64,000 bases of DNA. It comes from CAWATG01 sp963785035. Its GTDB lineage: Bacteria; Actinomycetota; Acidimicrobiia; IMCC26256; CAWATG01. This document shows, piece after piece, positions 1-7,871 of this stretch. Location: assembly GCA_963785035.1 (NCBI GenBank), contig CAWATG010000001.1, positions 62,001 to 126,000 of the forward strand, written 5' to 3'. A program made the position numbers and the translations under genes. The first letter of the stretch is position 1, and each line of letters starts with the position of its first letter. The notes under the pieces were generated by a model, which saw only the letters and a list, made by a program, of their open reading frames with translations, ran no database searches and was not told where the DNA came from.

Positions 1-446
1 AGTTCTATGGCTCGATGGGTGGCACACCGCTCAACAAGCCGGTCGTGGCAATGGCCGCAACGCCTTCAGGTAAGGGTTACTGGCAGGTGGCTTCCGATGG
101 TGGCGTCTTCAACTATGGCGACGCTGACTTCTATGGCTCAACCGGTGACCTGAACCTGTTGAAGCCGATCATCGGAATCACGCCTACCAAGGACGGTAAG
201 GGCTACTACCTCATCGCTGAAGATGGTGGCATCTTCGCTTTCGGAAACGCCGAGTTCCTCGGCTCCTCAGGTGGGGACCCGACCACGGTTGCGGCAGGAA
301 TGACACTGCTGACCAGCGGCGACGGCTACCGGATCATCAACGCCGATGGCTCGGTTGTGATCTTCAACCGGAAGCGCCCCAACGTCGGTGGCAAGTCCAC
401 TGCGCAGAAGCTGAACGCACCGATCGTGGGTGTCGCAGCGTCCTAG
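1..446 (+). CDS. C-terminal part of a surface protein with GYW.VASDGG repeats (5' truncated by window edge)
   Basis: The open frame runs into the window from the left in frame 3 and stops at the TAG at 444-446, so only the last ~147 residues are seen. They contain glycine/aromatic-rich repeats of about 45 residues: each has a GYW/GYY + V/I + A.DGG core followed by F.YG.A.F.GS. Such repeats are common in secreted or cell-wall proteins of Acidimicrobiia and probably form a beta-propeller-like fold; that fold is inferred. No enzymatic motif, sortase signal or membrane segment is visible in the remaining tail. A strong hairpin follows the stop codon and separates it from nadE. Function unknown. 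Confidence 0.7.
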   Translation, partial: FYGSMGGTPLNKPVVAMAATPSGKGYWQVASDGGVFNYGDADFYGSTGDLNLLKPIIGITPTKDGKGYYLIAEDGGIFAFGNAEFLGSSGGDPTTVAAGMTLLTSGDGYRIINADGSVVIFNRKRPNVGGKSTAQKLNAPIVGVAAS

Positions 447-464
447 CGCTTCATGGAGTACTGA

Positions 465-506
465 AACACAGTTGTGCCCCGGCCTTGGCCGGGGCACAAC
501 TGTGTT
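465..506 (+). terminator. Perfect 20-bp inverted repeat after the surface-protein gene
   Basis: Arms 465-484 and 487-506 are exact reverse complements with only TT between them. The stem is very GC-rich in its apical half. It begins 19 nt after the stop codon of the surface-protein gene, where an intrinsic terminator would sit, but no T-tract follows, as is common in GC-rich actinobacteria. It argues against any nadE start upstream of it. Confidence 0.7.
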
Positions 507-547
507 CGGGACCACCTGGGACTCGTGGAGCACGACCTTCGGGCCCG

Positions 548-553
548 TACTCT
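548..553 (+). promoter_or_regulatory. -10 box (TACTCT) for leaderless nadE
   Basis: TACTCT matches the actinobacterial TANNNT -10 consensus and ends 8 nt before the ATG at 562. No Shine-Dalgarno precedes that ATG, so the mRNA probably starts at or near the start codon. No convincing -35 is visible. Confidence 0.45.
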
Positions 554-561
554 TGAGCCTT

Positions 562-2253
562 ATGCATCGCCTCAGAGTCGCTGCCGCACAACTGAACCTT
601 GTGGTTGGCGACCTTCCAGGAAACGCGTCCCGAATCGCCGAGACGTACCGCGTGGCAACGGAGCGTGGGTGTGACGTCGTTGCGTTCCCCGAGCTGTCCG
701 TCACCGGATATCCACCGGAGGATCTGCTCCATAGACCGGCGTTTGTCGCCGAGGCGATGGCGACGCTCTCACAGCTCGCCGCAATGACGGGTGAGGTCGC
801 GGCCGTTATCGGATTCCCACACGACTCCGGCGTCCTGACCAATGCTGCAGCAATGTGTGCACACGGAGCGGTGCAGGGGATCTATTTCAAGCACCGTCTG
901 CCCAACTACTCCGTCTTCGACGAAGAGCGCTACTTCACGGCGGTCGACCGCGATGGCCCGTTGTTCACCGTTGCCGGTGTCCCGGTCGCACTTTCGATCT
1001 GCGAGGACGCATGGAGCGCGGACGGGCCGATTGCCAGCCAGGCCGCGGCAGGTGCGGCGCTCATCGTCAACATCAACGCATCGCCGTTCTACGCGGGCCG
1101 TCTCGCCGAGCGTGAGGCGGTGCTCGGCTCGCGTGCGCGTGAGGCTCGCGTTCCGGTGGTGTACGTCAACCTCGTTGGCGGCCAGGACGGCCTTGTCTTC
1201 GATGGCGCTTCCTTTGTGCTCGATGCTGACGGCGCCGTCGTTGCGCGTGCCGCACAAATGTGCGAAGAACTTCTGGTCGTCGACCTCGAAGTGCCGTCTC
1301 CGGCCGTCGAGCCGCAACGGTCAGGGGCGACGTTGCCCACCGTGACCATCTCGAGCGTGACGCGTTCGACCGATGCCGTCACTGCCCACGTCGCGCCGAT
1401 ACTCGATCCCGATCGTGAAATCTACGAAGCTCTCGTGCTCGGAACGCGTGACTACGTTCGGAAGAACGGTTTCACCGACGTCCTCATCGGCTTATCGGGA
1501 GGAGTTGACTCCTCGATCGTCGCAGCGATCGCCGTTGATGCGCTTGGTGCCGAACATGTCACCGGTGTGCTCATGCCGTCTCGTTTTTCCAGCCCGGGCA
1601 GCATCACCGACGCGGAGCGTCTCGCCGACTCGCTTGGTATCACTGCGCTCAGAATTCCGATCGAACCGGCGCATGCCGCGCTGCTCTCGATGCTCGAGGT
1701 TCCGTTTACGGGTACGCGGGATGATCACACCGAGGAGAATATTCAGGCGCGTGTGCGGGGAACGATTCTGATGGCGCTTTCCAACAAGTTTGGATCGATG
1801 GTGCTCACGACTGCGAACAAGAGCGAGACCGCCACCGGTTACTCGACGCTTTATGGCGACATGGCCGGCGGCTTCGCCGTCATCATGGACGTACCGAAAA
1901 CCCGCGTGTACGACCTTTGTCATGACCTCAATGCGCGAGCTGGCCGTGAGCTGATCCCCGAGAGTGTGCTTCTCAAGCCGCCAAGTGCCGAGCTCCGTCC
2001 CGATCAGAGGGACGAGGATTCACTACCGCCGTATCCGCTCCTCGACGCGATCATTGCGGGTTATGTCGATGATGACTGCTCGACGACAGAGCTGATTGCC
2101 GCGGGGTATCCACCCGAGATTGTCGATCGTGTGGCTTCGCTCGTGGACCACAACGAGTACAAACGCCGCCAGGCGGCGCCCGGCGTCAGGATCTCTGCAA
2201 AGGCCTTCGGCAAGGACCGGAGGTTTCCGATTACGAATCGATGGCGTGGTTGA
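562..2253 (+). CDS. nadE: Glutamine-hydrolysing NAD+ synthetase
   Basis: Catalyses the last step of NAD synthesis: ATP-dependent amidation of nicotinate adenine dinucleotide using glutamine ammonia. The 563-residue protein has an N-terminal nitrilase-type glutaminase (about 1-270) with the triad E44 (FPELS), K110 (FKHRLPN) and C147 (SICEDAW), and a C-terminal synthetase domain with the PP-loop SGGVDSS at 312-318 and a KSETATGYSTLYGD substrate motif. The ATG at 562 is chosen because the domain begins right there and because the longer open frame (from 430) would read through the 20-bp hairpin. nadB and nadC lie about 45 kb away, so de novo NAD synthesis is represented in the window. Certain at family level. 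Confidence 0.96.
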   Translation: MHRLRVAAAQLNLVVGDLPGNASRIAETYRVATERGCDVVAFPELSVTGYPPEDLLHRPAFVAEAMATLSQLAAMTGEVAAVIGFPHDSGVLTNAAAMCAHGAVQGIYFKHRLPNYSVFDEERYFTAVDRDGPLFTVAGVPVALSICEDAWSADGPIASQAAAGAALIVNINASPFYAGRLAEREAVLGSRAREARVPVVYVNLVGGQDGLVFDGASFVLDADGAVVARAAQMCEELLVVDLEVPSPAVEPQRSGATLPTVTISSVTRSTDAVTAHVAPILDPDREIYEALVLGTRDYVRKNGFTDVLIGLSGGVDSSIVAAIAVDALGAEHVTGVLMPSRFSSPGSITDAERLADSLGITALRIPIEPAHAALLSMLEVPFTGTRDDHTEENIQARVRGTILMALSNKFGSMVLTTANKSETATGYSTLYGDMAGGFAVIMDVPKTRVYDLCHDLNARAGRELIPESVLLKPPSAELRPDQRDEDSLPPYPLLDAIIAGYVDDDCSTTELIAAGYPPEIVDRVASLVDHNEYKRRQAAPGVRISAKAFGKDRRFPITNRWRG

Positions 2254-2340
2254 CCCACCGCCGCGCACCTCTCTCGTATTGCTGACGGGCGCATGGGTAA
2301 CGATCCCGGGGCGAGGGGACTGGTCGGGGAGAATGGTGCC

Positions 2341-2910
2341 ATGACCGGCGGACTCGGAATCCATGCGACGGCTCGCTACGCGGCACATTTCCAGTGGATC
2401 GAGGAACAGATCTTCGAGATCCTCGGCGGTTGGTCCGTGTCGCTGACCGAACCCGAAGCGAAGCTCTTGGTTGCACGCCACGCGGCCCATCATGGGTGGC
2501 ACGCGCAGCTGTGGGCCGAGCGGCGCCCCAACCTTCGTGAGGCATCGATCGGCGATCCTGAGAGTGCAGATTGGCTGGATCTGATCGGAGGGGTCCAGGC
2601 GGGCTCTGGCGAATACTCGAGCATCCTGAAACTGGCAGGGATGTATCGGGTGCTGCTCCCCAGGTTGACGGCTCAGTATTCGAACGTCTTGGCCTCGACC
2701 GCCGAAGTGGCAGATAAGCCGGTCATACGAACAATTCAGCTTGTAATGGCTGACGAGCGTGAAGATGCCCAAGAGGGCAAGATCCTGCTTCAGTCGCTCC
2801 TTGGGACAGCCGATGCCGTGAGTCATACAGAACGCTGGGTTGCCCAGCTCGAGGCCATTCCCTGGAGCGGTCCTGAGACTGGGGACCGCCGTACGAGCAC
2901 CGAACGGTAG
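2341..2910 (+). CDS. Hypothetical protein, His/Glu-rich helical (ferritin-like?)
   Basis: Not recognised. It encodes 190 residues from the ATG at 2341, preceded by GGGGAGAA; an in-frame upstream ATG at 2293 is less well placed. The protein is predicted mostly helical and carries acidic/histidine clusters (HFQWIEEQIFE near the N-terminus, ARHAAHHGWHAQLWAE, then DEREDAQEGK near the C-terminus), reminiscent of a four-helix ferritin-like or DinB-like metal-binding bundle. That is inference only. It has no signal peptide or membrane segment. Its reading frame ends 34 nt before the sigma-factor start, so the two may be co-transcribed. Confidence 0.6.
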   Translation: MTGGLGIHATARYAAHFQWIEEQIFEILGGWSVSLTEPEAKLLVARHAAHHGWHAQLWAERRPNLREASIGDPESADWLDLIGGVQAGSGEYSSILKLAGMYRVLLPRLTAQYSNVLASTAEVADKPVIRTIQLVMADEREDAQEGKILLQSLLGTADAVSHTERWVAQLEAIPWSGPETGDRRTSTER

Positions 2911-2944
2911 GCGCTGGAGGACCACGGGCAGAAGAGGACTCCGG

Positions 2945-3883
2945 GTGGTTACGAAACGCAACGATCGCGAAGACGAGGACTTGGTCCGGCTCTACTTGGT
3001 GGACATCGGCCAGTACCCGCTGTTGACCCGGGATGATGAGATCGCGCTCGCTCAACGGATGGAAGCCGGCGCCGAGGCCCGTGACGAGTTGCTCCAGGAT
3101 GGCAAAACGCTCGGTGCGGCCGACCGGCGGGAGCTTCGTCGGTTGGTGCGAGTTGGAGACGAGGCACAACGGACCTTCGTGCAGTCGAATCTCCGCCTCG
3201 TCGTCTCGATAGCGAAGCGCTATCAAGGATCGGGAATGCCCCTGCTCGACCTCGTACAAGAAGGGAACTTGGGTCTCATTCACGCTGTCGAGAAGTTCGA
3301 CTGGCACAAGGGATTCAAGTTCTCAACCTACGCGACGTGGTGGATCCGCCAGGCGATCACGCGTGGGATCGCAAACACCGGCAGGACCATTCGACTTCCG
3401 GTTCATGCCGGCGACACCCTCGTGCGATTGCAGAAGGCGCGATCTTCCTTCGACCTGCTTCATGGTCGTCCGCCAACCATCGCGGAGCTGGCAATTGAAC
3501 TGGCGTTATCCGAGGACAAGGTTATCGAGGCATTCCGCTTCGGCGCGGAGCCCCTGTCGCTCTCGGAGCCATTGCGGGAGGACGGCGACGCCGAGCTTGG
3601 CGACACCATTCCGGACGGCTTTTCGCCTTCGCCCTTCGAAGCAACAGCCAGCGCTCTCTTGGCGGGCGAAATCGAGAAGATGCTTGCGCCCCTCGACGAC
3701 CGCGAGCGCGAGATCTTGGCGCTGAGGTTCGGGCTCGATCTGGGCGAGCCGAGGTCCCTCGAGGAGGTCGGGGAGTTCTTCAACCTGACGCGCGAACGCA
3801 TCCGCGAGATCGAGACCCGCGCATTGAGCAAATTACGCCATCCGTCGGCCGAAACGGATGCGCGAGATCTCCTGACCGTGTAG
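2945..3883 (+). CDS. Group 2 (SigA/HrdB-like) RNA polymerase sigma factor
   Basis: Directs RNA polymerase to promoters; the protein is 312 residues. Region 1.2 is at the N-terminus (DLVRLYLVDIGQYPLLT), then region 2 with the conserved core- and -10-contact segment (NLRLVVSIAKRYQG, DLVQEGNLGLI, FSTYATWWIRQAITR), region 3, and region 4 with a helix-turn-helix (LEEVGEFFNLTRERIREIE). It lacks the long acidic region 1.1 of a housekeeping RpoD, and the regions 1.2 and 2 are principal-sigma-like, so it is an alternative, SigB/HrdD-type group 2 factor. The GTG at 2945 is chosen because it follows AGAAGAGG and gives the usual N-terminus. A longer frame from 2840 would overlap the upstream gene. Confidence 0.92.
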   Translation: MVTKRNDREDEDLVRLYLVDIGQYPLLTRDDEIALAQRMEAGAEARDELLQDGKTLGAADRRELRRLVRVGDEAQRTFVQSNLRLVVSIAKRYQGSGMPLLDLVQEGNLGLIHAVEKFDWHKGFKFSTYATWWIRQAITRGIANTGRTIRLPVHAGDTLVRLQKARSSFDLLHGRPPTIAELAIELALSEDKVIEAFRFGAEPLSLSEPLREDGDAELGDTIPDGFSPSPFEATASALLAGEIEKMLAPLDDREREILALRFGLDLGEPRSLEEVGEFFNLTRERIREIETRALSKLRHPSAETDARDLLTV

Positions 3884-3974
3884 CTCCACGAAGTGTTCAC
3901 AATCGGTCGTCGATCTGTGCTGGGTAGGTGGATATTGTCTATGGGGCCAGGGCCCCGGAAATGGGAGTAGGGAA

Positions 3975-4049
3975 ATGAAGAAGTTGTTGTTGCTACTCGT
4001 CGTTGTTGCGCTCAGTGCGGTGGTGGCCAAGAAGGTCCGCTCCGCCTGA
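3975..4049 (+). CDS. 24-residue membrane peptide, DLW-39-like
   Basis: A tiny gene with a clear ribosome-binding site (GGGAGTAGGG, 3963-3972) ahead of ATG 3975. The product is MKKLLLLLVVVALSAVVAKK plus VRSA: one hydrophobic helix flanked by lysines. It resembles the N-terminal half of the actinobacterial DLW-39 family of ~39-residue proteins but lacks the C-terminal DLW motif, so it is a short or truncated relative. Family function is unknown. A hairpin terminator follows 26 nt downstream, consistent with a genuine monocistronic unit. Confidence 0.55.
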   Translation: MKKLLLLLVVVALSAVVAKKVRSA

Positions 4050-4075
4050 TCGAAAGCGTTTCGAATCGTTTCTGT

Positions 4076-4106
4076 CTTCGGCCGGGGCTTTGAGTCCCGG
4101 CCGAAG
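4076..4106. terminator. Bidirectional terminator hairpin between convergent genes
   Basis: Perfect 11-bp stem (4076-4086 with 4096-4106) and a 9-nt loop, lying between the peptide gene on + and the HAD phosphatase gene on -. The position suits termination from both sides. Confidence 0.65.
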
Positions 4107-4154
4107 CCGTATCGGGTGGAGCACGATGGGCTCGCGGGGTAGACGCCTTCGGGC

Positions 4155-4937
4155 TCAGCGTGCGCGCCGACGCCTTGCGCGGGCTGCAAGACCGAGCCCG
4201 GCGATGGCTGCGAAGCTTCCAACCGTCGCGATGACGCGTGGGAGTCGAGAGGGCGTCCGGTTACCGAGCCCAACCGTATTGCGGAATTCGAGTACCTCCC
4301 AGCCGCGTTCTTTGGAGAGTCGTGCGAGTTCGCGGTCCGGGTTGACCGCAATTGGATGACCAACGGTCTCCAACATCGGAACGTCGGAGATCGAGTCGCT
4401 GTAGGCATACGACTGGTCGAGGTCGATGTCGTGGCGCGATGCGAGTTCCCGAATAGCGTCGGCCTTGTGCTTTCCGCCTGCGTACAACGCGACCTGCCCG
4501 GTGTAGTTGCCGTTTGCATCGAGATTGACGCGTGTCGCGATGTGCTCGTCTGCGCCGAGGTGCTCGGCAAGGGGCTCGACCACTTCAACCGGTGCTGATG
4601 AAACGATGACGATCTTCCGACCCGCAAGGCGGTGTTGCTCGATCAGATCGAGTGCTTCGGCATAGATAATCGGGAGCACAACCTCGTCGAGCGTCTCACG
4701 GACGATGGCGGCGACGTGGCGTTGATTCCAACCGCGTGTGAGCGTGAGCATCGCATCACGCATCTTCTCCATCTTCGCGTCATCAGCACCGATGAGTAAG
4801 AAGATCACCTGCGCATACATCACCTTGACAATCGTCGTGCGAGAAAGCAGACCCTCCCGGTAGAACGATCGCCCGAATGCAAGCACAGAGCTCTTCGCGA
4901 TGATGGTCTTGTCGAGGTCGAAGAATGCGGCCTCCAT
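4155..4937 (-). CDS. HAD-IB family hydrolase (SerB-like phosphatase)
   Basis: A 260-residue HAD phosphatase. Motif I DLDKT (D7 nucleophile, D9 acid) is at the very N-terminus, motif II is VSSAP, the conserved Lys is in GGKHKADAI, and motif IV is SDSISDVPML. The C-terminal ~50 residues add a hydrophobic helix and an Arg-rich tail (AARARRRRAR), suggesting membrane association. Substrate unknown; relatives include phosphoserine-phosphatase-like and lipid phosphate phosphatases. Start at 4937 gives DLDKT the usual position and is preceded 7 nt upstream by TAACGT, a leaderless-type -10. It is divergent from the tad operon, the same arrangement as Rv3661/Rv3660c in M. tuberculosis (recalled, not checked). 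Confidence 0.9.
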   Translation of the reverse strand: MEAAFFDLDKTIIAKSSVLAFGRSFYREGLLSRTTIVKVMYAQVIFLLIGADDAKMEKMRDAMLTLTRGWNQRHVAAIVRETLDEVVLPIIYAEALDLIEQHRLAGRKIVIVSSAPVEVVEPLAEHLGADEHIATRVNLDANGNYTGQVALYAGGKHKADAIRELASRHDIDLDQSYAYSDSISDVPMLETVGHPIAVNPDRELARLSKERGWEVLEFRNTVGLGNRTPSRLPRVIATVGSFAAIAGLGLAARARRRRAR

Positions 4938-4944
4938 CGCGCCC

Positions 4945-4950
4945 ACGTTA
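4945..4950 (-). promoter_or_regulatory. -10 box (TAACGT) for leaderless HAD phosphatase gene
   Basis: On the minus strand TAACGT is separated from the ATG at 4937 by 7 nt, with no Shine-Dalgarno between. It fits the TANNNT leaderless pattern seen elsewhere in the window. Confidence 0.4.
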
Positions 4951-5047
4951 GGGCTTTTCTTGCGATGCCATGCGCCTGTCACGTAGATTGCTGGCGACTT
5001 CCCGTCACTTCCTCCTCGCAGTTTCGACCTGCTCGAAGGAGGAAGTC

Positions 5048-5758
5048 ATGCTCATTGCGCTGTGGTCGCCGAAGGGTGGTTCCGGGACCTCGGTTCTCGC
5101 TGCGGCATGCGCTGTGGTACTTGCGCGTGCAACCGGCGCAGCTCGCCTCGCGGACCTTGCCGGTGATCAGCCGGCGGTTCTTGGCATCGGTGCGGATCCT
5201 GCGACCGGGCTGAGGGACTGGCTGGCGATGGGCCCGGGGGCGCCGATCGAAGCCCTCGACCGCCTCGCAATCGAGGTCGGATCAGGTCTGGAACTCATAC
5301 CAGCAGGCCGTGGACCTTCCATGTTGTCTCCGTTGGCGTCGGCAGAGGCTGGTGCGGCGCTCGCTGTCGGATTGCGCGGAGCGAGCGTTCCGGTTGTGGT
5401 CGATGCTGGACGTGCAGAGGTCCCAGCACATCGAGCAGTCGTCGAGATCGCTGATGTGTCGGTGGTTGTGATTCGAGGTTGCTACCTCGCACTGCGCAGG
5501 TTGGTGCGAAGCCCCATGATCGAGACCGCCAATGGAATTGCTCTTGTGCGTGAACAGGGACGAGCGCTCGGCGCGCGCGAAGTCGCAGCAGTGACAGATC
5601 GTGCCGTGTTGGCACGTGTGGATGTTCGAGAGGACGTTGCCCGTGCTGTTGATGCAGGTGTCCTGCCGCATCGCATGCCCGATGCCCTGACGCGAGCAGC
5701 CATGGAGCTTCTCGAGGGAGTTGGATGCGCCGCTCATCGAAAAGGACGGGTTGCGTGA
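5048..5758 (+). CDS. CpaE/Ssd-like MinD-family protein of the tad locus
   Basis: First gene of the tad pilus operon; CpaE-like proteins help localise or drive Flp pilus assembly. The 236-residue protein starts at ATG 5048 after a strong GAAGGAGGAAG. Its P-loop is degenerate: PKGGSGTS (8-15) keeps the signature Lys9 of deviant Walker A motifs but has Thr14 where the second invariant Lys should be, so ATP hydrolysis may be impaired. A VVVDAGR segment replaces the usual Walker A' Asp region. It overlaps the next gene by GTGA. M. tuberculosis Ssd (Rv3660c) occupies the same position. Confidence 0.85.
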   Translation: MLIALWSPKGGSGTSVLAAACAVVLARATGAARLADLAGDQPAVLGIGADPATGLRDWLAMGPGAPIEALDRLAIEVGSGLELIPAGRGPSMLSPLASAEAGAALAVGLRGASVPVVVDAGRAEVPAHRAVVEIADVSVVVIRGCYLALRRLVRSPMIETANGIALVREQGRALGAREVAAVTDRAVLARVDVREDVARAVDAGVLPHRMPDALTRAAMELLEGVGCAAHRKGRVA

Positions 5759-6981
5759 GTCGCATGTGGTTGTCGCAACCTCGCTCAGGTGTCGAGGAGA
5801 CGCCGGACGTCAGTCTCGTTCGCCGGGTGCATCAGCGACTCCTGAACAGGCCAGTTCCGGATCTAGGAGGTCCCGAACTTCGTGACCACTTGGCAGGGTT
5901 GCTCCAAGACGAGGCGCCACTGCTCGACGCTGCGAGCCTCGAACGTGTGCTCGCTGACCTCACGAATGCCGTGGTCGGGCTCGGGCCGATCGAGCCCCTG
6001 CTCGGAGATGAATCGGTCACCGAGATCATGCTCAACGGAGGGAACGCGGTATTTGTCGAGCGTGGAGGTGCTGTCGAGCGAGTCGACATGGACCTTGACG
6101 CGGCTGCGATCATCCGCATCGTCGAGCGGATCGTCGCACCCCTTGGTCTGAGACTCGACCGTTCGTCGCCGATGGTCGATGCTCGTTTGCCCGATGGGTC
6201 ACGGCTGCACGCGGTGATTCCACCGCTGGCGATTGATGGTCCTTGCGTCACGATCCGACGCTTCGGGGTTCGGCGAATCAGTCTCGATGGATTCGGTCTC
6301 GACCGCGACGTGATGGCATTTCTCGAATGCGCCGTCCGAAGCGGAAGCAACATTGTCGTCTCGGGCGGTACCGGTGCGGGCAAGACGACGCTTCTGAACG
6401 CGTTGTCCGCGTTCATCCCGAACAACTCGCGGGTGGTGACGATTGAAGAGACCGCTGAGCTACGGCTTTGTAAGTCCCACGTTGTGCGGCTCGAAGCGCG
6501 TCCTGCGAACGCCGAGGGTAAAGGCGCGGTGTCCGTTCGCGATCTTGTTCGTACAGCCCTGCGGATGCGCCCGGACCGGTTGGTGGTCGGTGAGGTGCGC
6601 GGCCCAGAAGCGCTCGACATGTTGCAGGCGCTCAACACCGGCCACGACGGATCGCTCTCGACTGTGCACGCGAACAGCGTGCATGATGCGCTGAGCCGCA
6701 TTGCGACACTCGTGCTGTTGGCCGGAGTGGGACTTCCGCTCGCTGCGGTGCATGCACAACTCATCGCAGCGGTCGACCTCGTTGTTCATGTCGGTCGCTT
6801 TGAGCACGGTCGTCAGGTGACTGCCATTGGCGAACCGCGACGTAGTGCTACTGGAGAGGCCGTCGTCGAAAGGCTTTTCGAACGTCGGGGCCGAGCGATG
6901 GTGCAGGTGGGGCGCCCGGTTCGACCGGCGCGTGGGGTCTCATCAGAACCGGGTTGCCTCGACCCCGTGTTGCTCACGTGA
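5755..6981 (+). CDS. CpaF/TadA-type secretion ATPase
   Basis: Hexameric type II/IV secretion ATPase that powers Flp pilus assembly, cytoplasmic. The 408 residues from GTG 5755 (GTGA overlap with cpaE) contain the N-terminal CpaF domain (LGPIEPLLGDESVTEIM), Walker A GGTGAGKT (204-211), an acidic Walker B-like VTIEETAEL, and the His box GHDGSLSTVHANS. The last ~25 residues are basic and variable. TGATG overlap with the next gene indicates translational coupling. Confidence 0.95.
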   Translation: MSRMWLSQPRSGVEETPDVSLVRRVHQRLLNRPVPDLGGPELRDHLAGLLQDEAPLLDAASLERVLADLTNAVVGLGPIEPLLGDESVTEIMLNGGNAVFVERGGAVERVDMDLDAAAIIRIVERIVAPLGLRLDRSSPMVDARLPDGSRLHAVIPPLAIDGPCVTIRRFGVRRISLDGFGLDRDVMAFLECAVRSGSNIVVSGGTGAGKTTLLNALSAFIPNNSRVVTIEETAELRLCKSHVVRLEARPANAEGKGAVSVRDLVRTALRMRPDRLVVGEVRGPEALDMLQALNTGHDGSLSTVHANSVHDALSRIATLVLLAGVGLPLAAVHAQLIAAVDLVVHVGRFEHGRQVTAIGEPRRSATGEAVVERLFERRGRAMVQVGRPVRPARGVSSEPGCLDPVLLT

Positions 6982-7871
6982 TGTACGACGAATTCCTGGC
7001 GATGTCAGCGGTGCCTGCATGCGGAACAATGCTGACGTTCAGCATTGTGTCGGCGGCGAATCGCTCAGAACGGATTGCACGCGCTCGGGGAATGGCTCCC
7101 CAAAGGCAATGGGCCCTTCCAGCACACGTGCGAGAAGTGTTACAGCGGTCGCTCACACGGGCTGACATCGCGCGGGAACCGGAGACCGTCTGCGAGGCTG
7201 GGTTCTGTGGCGTCGTGGTTGTGGCTGCGTCGACTTTGTGGTTTGCGCCCGTGCTGCGCGTGCTGTGCATCCTGGGGGTGGTTGCAGCAGGTCCGATTGC
7301 TCTTTGGGCATTGCGGCATCGCAGTCGGCGGCGCATGCTTGCCGCTGTTCCTGACGCGCTCGAGCGGGTAGCGGCAGAACTCCGCGGCGGCGGAACGATT
7401 CAGGGCGCCATCGAAGGCGTTGCAAACGAGCCGGGGCCGCTCGCCCCGATCATGGGAGCCGTCGGGACGCAGATGCGACGGGGCGCATCGCTATCAGAGG
7501 CTCTGCACCAATGGGGCGACAACGAACAGTCCTCGGAACTTCGCGCCTTCGCCGGCGCCCTCGCAGTTGCGGCGACAGCAGGTGGGCACAGCGCCGCTGC
7601 GCTCGACGGGCTGGCAGCGTCGGTTCGCGAGCGGCACTGCGCTATGGCCGAGGCGCATGCCCTTTCCACACAGGCACGTCTGTCCGCATGGGTCGTTGGC
7701 GGCGCGCCTGTCGGTTCCCTGGCGTTCTCCGCGCTTGTCGATCCCGGATCACTCGATGCGCTGCTGACGAGTACTGCGGGGAACGCATGCCTGTTCATCG
7801 GCGTAAGTCTGGATGCTCTGGCTTTCCTCTGGATTCGACGAATTGTTCGACCTGGCGAGATCCGAATATGA
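6981..7871 (+). CDS. TadB-like inner-membrane pilus assembly protein (T2SSF domain)
   Basis: 296-residue membrane protein. Hydrophobic helices near 80-115 are followed by a cytoplasmic type II secretion F domain (DALERVAAELRGGGTIQGAIEG; GGHSAAALDGLAA) and C-terminal transmembrane helices (AWVVGGAPVGSLAFSALV). It should form the platform on which the CpaF ATPase acts. The ATG at 6981 overlaps the CpaF stop (TGATG) and its own stop overlaps the next start (ATGA). Confidence 0.88.
   Translation: MYDEFLAMSAVPACGTMLTFSIVSAANRSERIARARGMAPQRQWALPAHVREVLQRSLTRADIAREPETVCEAGFCGVVVVAASTLWFAPVLRVLCILGVVAAGPIALWALRHRSRRRMLAAVPDALERVAAELRGGGTIQGAIEGVANEPGPLAPIMGAVGTQMRRGASLSEALHQWGDNEQSSELRAFAGALAVAATAGGHSAAALDGLAASVRERHCAMAEAHALSTQARLSAWVVGGAPVGSLAFSALVDPGSLDALLTSTAGNACLFIGVSLDALAFLWIRRIVRPGEIRI

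Noticed and set aside
430..561. N-terminal extension of nadE from GTG 430
   Set aside because: It would read through a 20-bp perfect hairpin and overlap the previous gene; the glutaminase domain begins at ATG 562, which has its own -10 box.
2023..2961. Long antisense open frames such as 2023-2961 (-), 15668-16702 (-), 18543-19544 (-), 53746-55119 (-)
   Set aside because: They are mirror frames of well-recognised genes in GC-rich DNA and show no domain or RBS.
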